NCBI GenBank assembly: GCA_035570275.1
Contig: DATMNI010000407.1
Coordinates: 1-15,066, forward strand
From: DATMNI01 sp035570275
GTDB taxonomy: Bacteria; Acidobacteriota; Terriglobia; Bryobacterales; Bryobacteraceae
Length of the DNA: 15,066 nucleotides
Reading direction: 5' to 3'
The notes below the pieces were generated by a model. That model searched no databases. It was not told the origin of the DNA and was given only the letters and a program-made list of their open reading frames with translations. Shown piece by piece: positions 6,096 through 12,356 of this stretch (its first letter is position 1; the number at the start of each line of letters is the position of its first letter). Made by a program: the position numbers and the translations under genes.

Positions 6096-7808
6096 TCACT
6101 TGTGCGCCTCGGCTTCTTCAATCTCGACGACGCGGTCGCCCTTCACGCCCGAAACAACCTGCGTTTCACCGCTGGGCCAGCGGACCTCCACCGTTTTCGC
6201 CTCACCGTATGTTCCCAGCCCGAAGCGGACCAGGGGTTCGCTGGAGGAAGCATACCCCACACTGGTAGTGGCGTGCCCGTAGAGTACGCGCCCATCCGGA
6301 AGTTGCACCCGCACCACGGCCCCCAGACCCTGGCGGTTACTGCGATGGCCTCGAAGCTTGACCGCCAGCCAATGATTGCCGCTTTTCGAAATGTTGTGAA
6401 GCAGTTCCACGGGCCCTTCGAGGGTGGTCACCACCACGTCGATTCGCCCATCGTTATCGAAATCCGCAAATGCCGCACCGTGGTGCAGCGCGGCGTGCTG
6501 GAAGCCGGGCCCCGCCGTCGCCGACACATCTTGAAAGCGGCGCCCGCCCGCGTTGGTTGACGGGTTGCCTGAGACGTTGCGGAAGACCTGGTTCGGTAGC
6601 GCCGAGGGGCGGCCCAGGTAGCGGTCCAGCGCCGGGAAATGAGAGAGCGCGAAGAACAGGTCCTTCCAACCGTCGTTGTCGAAATCGTACATCCCCAGGC
6701 TCCAGCCGGTCATCTGCCGCGTGCCTGCCAGCAGCCCCGATGCCTGTCCCACATCTTCGAACAGCCGCCGCTTCCCCAGATTGCGGAACAACTGGAACCC
6801 ATCGTTGATCATGCCGGACACAACCAGGTCGGGCAGGCCGTCGTTGTCGAAATCGCGGAAATCGGCGCCCATTCCCGCTATGGCGGCGCCGTCCTGGCGA
6901 AATGCGATTCCAGCCTCCAGCCCCATTTCCTGGAACGTGCCGTCGCCCCGATTGCGAAACAGAAAGTTGCGCACAGAATCGTTGGCCACGAATACGTCGA
7001 TGAAGCCATCGCCGTCGAAATCGGCGAACGCCACGCCCATTCCCTTGCCGATGTGTTGCGCGATTCCGGAAGCCCGCGACACATCCGTAAACGTGCCGTC
7101 GCGGTTGTTGTGAAATAGCTGATTGGGGAGCCCGCGGTAGGCATTCGGATGGCAGTAAAACCTGGCGTCCGGCGCGCCGCACTGCGGTTCTGTTGCCGGG
7201 TCCCAGGCCACGTAGTTTACGACAAACAAGTCCAGCCAGCCGTCGTTATCGTAGTCGAACCAGCCGGCGGAAACCGCCCACATTTTGCCGAGCTTCGGGT
7301 CCGTCCCGGAAAGGCCGGCTTTCACCGTTACATTCTCAAAAGTTCCGTCGCCCCGGTTGCGGTAGAGAATGTTCCCATTCACGCCGCCCACAAAGATGTC
7401 GGGCCACCCATCGTTGTCGAAATCGGCCGTCGCCACCGCGATCGAATAGCCTTCTCCAGCCAGACCAGCCTTCGCGGTGACGTCCGTAAACGTGCCGTCG
7501 CAGTTGTTGCGGTAGAGGCGGTTGTGGTACTTGGGTCCACTCTTGCGCAGATCCGGAATGCCGGCGCCATTCGCGAAAAACAGATCGGTGCAACCGTCGC
7601 CATCGAAGTCGAGGGCCGCCACGCCACCGGCCATCAGCTCGATTTGGTGGAATTGACCGGTTGCGCCATTCTGCAACTGAAATGCGAGCCCGGCCTTCCG
7701 GTGGATCTCTTCAAACTGAATCTGCGCATGCAGGGGAAACAGACTCACCAACGCAGCCATTTTGAATAGACGCGGGGCGAGTGCACGCGGGCGACTGTAC
7801 GCCGACAT
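6096..7808 (-). CDS. CRTAC1-type protein: seven Ca-binding VCBS/FG-GAP repeats plus ASPIC/UnbV domain
   Basis: A 570-residue exported protein. A basic, then hydrophobic leader (1-29, ending HAQ) is a signal peptide. Seven DxDxDG calcium loops follow, at residues 67, 129, 185, 263, 319, 375 and 449 (e.g. DFDNDGWPD, DYDNDGWLD), spaced 56-78 residues apart, each followed by a beta-rich unit ending in LFRN/GDGTF; this is an FG-GAP/VCBS beta-propeller. Residues 493-562 are an ASPIC/UnbV domain (GLGAVVRVQLPDGRVLYGH, VEVRWPSGETQ). Family members are surface or periplasmic; their biochemical role is not established. Start choice: the ATG at 7808 gives a good signal peptide and lies 16 bases after the receptor stop; ATG 7760 would shorten the leader, and a start at 7889 would overlap the receptor gene. 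Second gene of the probable operon. Confidence 0.92.
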   Translation of the reverse strand: MSAYSRPRALAPRLFKMAALVSLFPLHAQIQFEEIHRKAGLAFQLQNGATGQFHQIELMAGGVAALDFDGDGCTDLFFANGAGIPDLRKSGPKYHNRLYRNNCDGTFTDVTAKAGLAGEGYSIAVATADFDNDGWPDIFVGGVNGNILYRNRGDGTFENVTVKAGLSGTDPKLGKMWAVSAGWFDYDNDGWLDLFVVNYVAWDPATEPQCGAPDARFYCHPNAYRGLPNQLFHNNRDGTFTDVSRASGIAQHIGKGMGVAFADFDGDGFIDVFVANDSVRNFLFRNRGDGTFQEMGLEAGIAFRQDGAAIAGMGADFRDFDNDGLPDLVVSGMINDGFQLFRNLGKRRLFEDVGQASGLLAGTRQMTGWSLGMYDFDNDGWKDLFFALSHFPALDRYLGRPSALPNQVFRNVSGNPSTNAGGRRFQDVSATAGPGFQHAALHHGAAFADFDNDGRIDVVVTTLEGPVELLHNISKSGNHWLAVKLRGHRSNRQGLGAVVRVQLPDGRVLYGHATTSVGYASSSEPLVRFGLGTYGEAKTVEVRWPSGETQVVSGVKGDRVVEIEEAEAHK

Positions 7809-7824
7809 CGCAACCGGTTCGGCC

Positions 7825-10800
7825 TCAGAACTCGAACCGGGCAACGATCTGGCCAGTGCGCGGAGCGGGCAATGTCCCACCCACGGCATTGGACGATATG
7901 GCCGTGTAATTCATATAGCCGAAGCCCCCGGTCAGCACGCCGCCCGACCGCGTGGGCGGGTTCGACGGACTGCCCGTGCTGGGGTCGGACACCACCTCGT
8001 TCCGGTTGAACGGGTTGAAGAACTCCGCCCGGATGCTCAGGCTCATACGTTCGCGAAACGGGAATTTCTTCCCCAGGCTCATCGATTCCACGGGCCGCCG
8101 CTGGCCGCGGAAATCGTTGTAGTATACCGTTCCGGTGCCGAACACGCCGGCTGCCTGGTCCGTCCAGGCCGCCGGATTCAGCACCGTCTGCTGCGTCGGG
8201 TCGATGCAGCCGCAATTCAGGTCCTTCAGATACAGCGGCTGTCCCGGCACGCGAAATTGCCGCGTGGCTTGGCCGGGCAGGTAGGTGCCGATACTGTTAT
8301 TTGACGTAGGCGCCGCCAGCAGCGGACCGCTGGCATACTGGCTGATGTTGCCAATGGTCCACCCGGCCAGCACCGTTCGCGCCAGCTTATTCCGCCCCAT
8401 AAAGCCGAAGGCCGGCACCGTGTAGTCGATGCTGAAGCTCAGGATATTCGGAATATCGTTAGGTGAGAGGCCCTTGAACGTGCTGCGGTTATAGATATTC
8501 CCGTTGCCCGAGAAACTGTCCAGCGTTTTCGCAAACGCGTAGGCGCCGGTCACGGTCAGCCCATGGGAATAGCGCTTGGTCAGCTTGGCCTGGAAAGCGT
8601 CATACCAGGAATCGCCCAAGGGCGCCCATAGCGAGCCAATCGTGTTGTACTGCGGGAAAGGCCGCAGGCTCTGCACCACCGTGCCCGTGTCCGGAAAATT
8701 CGCATACGGCTTGGTGAACCCGGCCGCCACGGCCACCGGCGAAGTAATAGCCGAAGTCAGCAGCGTGCGGGTGGCGGCACTGGTAATATCCAGGCCTAAC
8801 TTCTGATACACCGAGGGATTGATGGCGTTGTAACTGATCAGGTTGCCGCCGGATTGCAGCCACACGCCGTGATTGCCGATGTAAGAGGCTTCGAGCGCCA
8901 GGTCTTTCATAACTTGCCGCTGCAGCGAAACGTTCCATTGGTTGATTCTTGGAGGCCGCCCGCCATTGGGGTCCACCGCCGCCGGCGCGCTCTGCACCGC
9001 CGCTCCCGGATTCACCAGCAATCCCGGATTGTAACTGGCCCCATTCAGAGCGTTCGGGTCCCAGACCAGCGGTTGCGATAACTGGCCAGCCGCCACGCCG
9101 TTTCCGGGCGACGTGAAGTTGATGGTATTGAAGCCCATGCCCTGGCTGTTGCCGCCGCCGATATAATTGAAGATCGCCACCGAAGCATAGCTCAGTCCCC
9201 AGCCCGCGCGTAACACCGTCTTCGGGTCGATCTGGTACGCGATGCCGATGCGCGGCGCAATCGCGTATGGATAGGTGTCCACCAGGTGGCAGTCGCACCG
9301 GCCCGGCCCCGGCCCCTGATACAACACGCCGCCCAACCTGCCGTTGGCATTCGGGTTGACCACGTTGGCGCTGAACCCGCTGGTCCGGTCCCACTCCTCC
9401 CGCATCGGCGTTTGCAGGTCATACCGGAAACCGTAATCCAGCGTCAGTTTGCGGCTGATTTTCCAGGTGTCCTGAACGAAGAAGCCCCACGCCGAGCGGC
9501 GGTACTGCGGGTTGACTGTGTCCCCTATGGAGGCGCTGTCATATGAGCCCAGCAGAAAGCTGGCAAAGTTGTATCCGATCCCGGTCCCGCTGGGAAGCGT
9601 CTGGCCGTATAACGGCTGTGCCGTTTCCGCGCTGTTGAACCCGTAAGCCGGGCTCAGCCCGATGTAACTAACATTGGTAAAAGTTTCGATCTTCCATTCG
9701 CCGCCGGCCTTGTAAGTGTGATTGCCGTGCACCCAGGTGATCTGGGCCACGCCTGTTGGCTTAACATCCAGGTAGAGGCCCCGGTTGCCGGGACCGATCG
9801 CGGCCGCCAGGCCGCCATAAGTATTGCCGCCCAGGGTGCCGCCTCCGAAACGCGGAAATCCGGTGCCCGGCGCGTTTAGGTTCCCAAGCTGCGTGTTGTC
9901 GTAGTTAGAGCTCTCCGCCGGCACCGTGTCCGGGTTGTGATAGCGCTGCACGCCCGCGCCCAGGTGGAGCAGCAGCGTAGGCGTCAGGGAGTGGTCGTAA
10001 TTCACCCGGAACGTCTTGCTGTGAATAATCTGGTCGCGCACCTGCGAGATCGGCTCCGGCAGGCCGTCCACGCCGTTCGACTTATTCGTGTTTTCCTGCG
10101 AATAGTAACCTGAGATCTTAGCCTTCTCGCTGAAGTTATGATCGATCTTGATCGAGGGAATCGCCTGCAGCTTGAAGAACGCGCCGGAGGCCGAAAAGTT
10201 GTTCACCAGCGTGTCGGCGATATTGGGTTTGGGAATCTGCGCCAGGATTTTCACCGCCACCGGATCGAACCGGTTCTGCGGCACGATGTTGTTCGGAAAC
10301 AGGTTGAGCACGCGCCGGCCGCTGGAATCGGTAACCGCCGTCGCGGGATCGTAAATCGCGTTTTGAAGGATGGCACGCCCGGCGAAATCCGCGCCCAGGT
10401 TGCGGCCCAGAATGGCGCTCAAATCGCCGCTCCGGAAGGCGGAATCCGGCACCGTCGTGATCCCGTTGTAGAGGTTCTCCCGGTCCCGGTACCGCTCCCA
10501 GTTGAAGAAGAAAAATGTCTTGTTCTTCCCGTTGTAAATTTTCGGCAGCAGAACCGGCCCGCCCACGGAGAAACCTCCGTCGGCCAGGTGCTTGACAATC
10601 TCCACATGCCCGCCGTTCCCGTTGTCGGTAAAAGGCAGACCGGCATTGAAAGCCGTGTTCTGCAGGTAAACATACCCGCTGCCGTGGAACTGGTTGGTTC
10701 CGCCGCGCGACGTGAAGTTGTACAGGCCGCCGGTCACCACGCCAAACTCCGGAGCGAAGTTCGAGGTCTGCAGCGTGAATTCCTGAATCGCCTCCACCGA

Positions 10801-11418
10801 AGGCTGCGACTCGTCGGAAACGCGGGGGTCCAGGGAACTGCTGGATTCCTGTCCCTCAAACAGAATGCGGAATCCGCCGTTGGTTCCGTTCACCGTGATG
10901 TTATTCCAGCCATTGATACTGGCCCCCGGCGTCATTTGCGTGAACGATAGCGGGTTGCGAATGGCGCCCGCGCCGATTCCGAAGTTGATGGGCAGCGTAT
11001 TGATCTGCGCGCCCGTGACCGTGGTGGATTGCTCTCCGCTTTCCGTCTTGAGCAGCGTCGATTCCGCGCTCACCTCAACCGACTGTGTGGCCGAACCCAC
11101 TTGCAGCACCACATCCACGCGCGTGGTCACCGCCACCTGCACCACAATGTTAGTCATCTCCGACTTGCTGAAGCCCGGATGTTCCACGGCGAGTTTATAG
11201 GTGCCGACCGGCAGTGCGGCCAGCGTATAGTTGCCCGTGGTAGTGGTCACGGTTTCCGAGCGGCTCCCGGTTTCCACATTGGTCAGGACCACTTTCGACG
11301 CCGGAATCAGCGCCCCCGTGGGGTCGGCAACCGTGCCAGTAATGGTGCCGCGGTCGCTTTGCGCCCATGCGCACGCCACCGCCAGTGACAACGTCAGCAA
11401 CCTGTAAATCTGTTTCAA
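7825..11418 (-). CDS. Oar-like TonB-dependent receptor with carboxypeptidase-regulatory N-terminal domain
   Basis: A 1197-residue outer-membrane receptor, typical length for acidobacterial Oar-like TonB-dependent transporters. Residues 1-20 are a signal peptide (cut after AWAQ or just before Q). Residues 21-108 form the CarboxypepD-reg-like Ig domain (GTITGTVADPTGALIPASKV, GNYTLAALPVGTYKLAVEHPGF). The plug is about 113-240 (VEVSAESTLLKT, IQEFTLQTSNFAPEFG), then a long beta-barrel ending in aromatic Phe (VARFEF), as required for outer-membrane insertion. Two Cys-x-Cys pairs occur in the barrel (708/710 and 1069/1071). The start is TTG at 11418: GAGGTGA at 11422-11428 is well placed and the signal peptide starts immediately. 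It would move a large or scarce substrate using TonB energy; the substrate is unknown. No SusD-like partner is visible. First gene of the operon with CRTAC1 and TPR. Confidence 0.95.
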   Translation of the reverse strand: MKQIYRLLTLSLAVACAWAQSDRGTITGTVADPTGALIPASKVVLTNVETGSRSETVTTTTGNYTLAALPVGTYKLAVEHPGFSKSEMTNIVVQVAVTTRVDVVLQVGSATQSVEVSAESTLLKTESGEQSTTVTGAQINTLPINFGIGAGAIRNPLSFTQMTPGASINGWNNITVNGTNGGFRILFEGQESSSSLDPRVSDESQPSVEAIQEFTLQTSNFAPEFGVVTGGLYNFTSRGGTNQFHGSGYVYLQNTAFNAGLPFTDNGNGGHVEIVKHLADGGFSVGGPVLLPKIYNGKNKTFFFFNWERYRDRENLYNGITTVPDSAFRSGDLSAILGRNLGADFAGRAILQNAIYDPATAVTDSSGRRVLNLFPNNIVPQNRFDPVAVKILAQIPKPNIADTLVNNFSASGAFFKLQAIPSIKIDHNFSEKAKISGYYSQENTNKSNGVDGLPEPISQVRDQIIHSKTFRVNYDHSLTPTLLLHLGAGVQRYHNPDTVPAESSNYDNTQLGNLNAPGTGFPRFGGGTLGGNTYGGLAAAIGPGNRGLYLDVKPTGVAQITWVHGNHTYKAGGEWKIETFTNVSYIGLSPAYGFNSAETAQPLYGQTLPSGTGIGYNFASFLLGSYDSASIGDTVNPQYRRSAWGFFVQDTWKISRKLTLDYGFRYDLQTPMREEWDRTSGFSANVVNPNANGRLGGVLYQGPGPGRCDCHLVDTYPYAIAPRIGIAYQIDPKTVLRAGWGLSYASVAIFNYIGGGNSQGMGFNTINFTSPGNGVAAGQLSQPLVWDPNALNGASYNPGLLVNPGAAVQSAPAAVDPNGGRPPRINQWNVSLQRQVMKDLALEASYIGNHGVWLQSGGNLISYNAINPSVYQKLGLDITSAATRTLLTSAITSPVAVAAGFTKPYANFPDTGTVVQSLRPFPQYNTIGSLWAPLGDSWYDAFQAKLTKRYSHGLTVTGAYAFAKTLDSFSGNGNIYNRSTFKGLSPNDIPNILSFSIDYTVPAFGFMGRNKLARTVLAGWTIGNISQYASGPLLAAPTSNNSIGTYLPGQATRQFRVPGQPLYLKDLNCGCIDPTQQTVLNPAAWTDQAAGVFGTGTVYYNDFRGQRRPVESMSLGKKFPFRERMSLSIRAEFFNPFNRNEVVSDPSTGSPSNPPTRSGGVLTGGFGYMNYTAISSNAVGGTLPAPRTGQIVARFEF

Positions 11419-11621
11419 GGCTCACCTCTGTTGGCGGATGCAATCGGTGCGGAATCCCAGGCCCGGAACTTCCCCTAGAAGCTTTACCGGAGCGTGACAA
11501 CCCGCCCGCCTCTGCTATCAACCGTTGATGCGAAGTCTACACCTTGAAGGCAGCGCAGTCAACGCTCCAGCGGGTCTCCATGATAAACTGGCCGCGCAAG
11601 GAGCGCTTACCCAAAATCACC
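11419..11621. promoter_or_regulatory. Divergent promoter region between receptor operon and CBM9 gene
   Basis: About 200 bases separate the TTG of the receptor (minus) from the ATG of the CBM9-like gene (plus), so both promoters should lie here. On the minus strand a -35-like TTGTCA (11495-11500) is visible but has no good -10 at 17 bases. On the plus strand GATAAA (11583-11588) could be a -10 with a poor -35. An AAGGAG at 11598-11603 is 18 bases before the ATG at 11622, too far for a normal ribosome binding site. A 13-bp palindrome lies at 11517-11529. Confidence 0.4.
11517..11529. promoter_or_regulatory. 13-bp palindrome, candidate operator
   Basis: ATCAAC-C-GTTGAT is a perfect dyad with 6-base arms, located midway in the divergent intergenic region. 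Position and symmetry fit a binding site for a dimeric regulator controlling both directions; no regulator gene is adjacent. A dyad this short could be chance. Confidence 0.3.
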
Positions 11622-12338
11622 ATGCGTATTCTGCCAGCCGGCTTCATTCTCCACGCTCTGCTGCTCGCGCAGCCGCCCATCCCTCGCTACGAGGTCAAGC
11701 GGGCCGCCAGCCCCATCATCATCGATGGCAAGCCGGATGAGAAAGCCTGGCAGTCGGCCTCCCCCGTGGAATTCGTCTTTCCCTGGGACGCCCAGACCGG
11801 CGCCAAGCAGAAGACCACCGCCCGGCTCCTCTGGGACGACGACAACCTCTATGTCTCTTACGAGTGCGAAGACACCGACATCGTGGCCCTGCACACCGAG
11901 CGCGACGACCCGACATATCTCGACGATGCCGTGGAGATCTTCATCAATCCCAAGCCCTCGCAAACCACCGTCTACCTCGGCCTGGAGATGAACGCGCGTG
12001 CCGTGCTCTACGATTATGTGATGGTCGACGCCCGGTACGTTTTCAAGCGGTTCAACATGCAGGGTGTCAAACTGGCAACCTTTATTCGCGGCACGCTGAA
12101 CACGCGGGGCGACGAAGATAAGGGCTGGAGCCTGGAAGTGGCCATCCCCTGGGTCAACTTCGAGGAACTCGCGAAGCGTCCGGTTCCCGGCGACGTCTGG
12201 ACCGCCAACCTCAATCGATGGGATGGAGTGGAGCCGCACCGCCGCCTCAGTATGTGGTCCGATCCGCTGCAGCCGGGGCCGCAACCGCACGTACCGGCAC
12301 GGTTCGGTCAACTGGTGTTCGTGCAGAATTCAAAGTAG
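11622..12338 (+). CDS. Secreted CBM9-like carbohydrate-binding protein
   Basis: A 238-residue protein made of a signal peptide (MRILPAGFILHALLLA, 1-16) and a single CBM9-like beta-sandwich (about 22-234). Family landmarks are IIIDGKPDEKAWQSA (32-46), ARLLWDDDNLYVSYECEDTDI (67-87), the acidic ligand/calcium strand LDDAVEIFINP (100-110), and the late strand GWSLEVAIPWVNF (168-180). In this family the domain binds reducing ends of glycans or sits in DOMON-like surface proteins; no catalytic domain is attached. The ATG at 11622 is chosen for the signal peptide. Alternatives at 11580 (ATG) and 11544 (TTG) add a basic leader; none has a convincing ribosome binding site. It is divergent from the receptor operon and only 18 bases before the next permease gene, so probably co-transcribed with it. 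Confidence 0.85.
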   Translation: MRILPAGFILHALLLAQPPIPRYEVKRAASPIIIDGKPDEKAWQSASPVEFVFPWDAQTGAKQKTTARLLWDDDNLYVSYECEDTDIVALHTERDDPTYLDDAVEIFINPKPSQTTVYLGLEMNARAVLYDYVMVDARYVFKRFNMQGVKLATFIRGTLNTRGDEDKGWSLEVAIPWVNFEELAKRPVPGDVWTANLNRWDGVEPHRRLSMWSDPLQPGPQPHVPARFGQLVFVQNSK

Positions 12339-12356
12339 AACGTTACTGGGGAAGAC

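Noticed and set aside
6433..7620. DNA-level tandem repeat in CRTAC1 (recurring CGTTGTCGAAATC)
   Set aside because: It is spaced irregularly (about 166-241 bases) and explained by the seven calcium-loop codons of the protein.
7149..7769. 206-codon plus-strand frame opposite CRTAC1
   Set aside because: The repeated valine-rich VVVEI pieces are simply the reverse complement of the DFDNDG codons.
10138..10950. 270-codon open frame antisense to the receptor gene
   Set aside because: It lies wholly within the receptor coding sequence, has low-complexity Arg/Val/Gly-rich composition from high-GC codon shadows and no domain pattern.
11607..12311. 234-codon open frame antisense to the CBM9-like gene
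   Set aside because: No start signal and no family pattern; it is a shadow of the sense gene.
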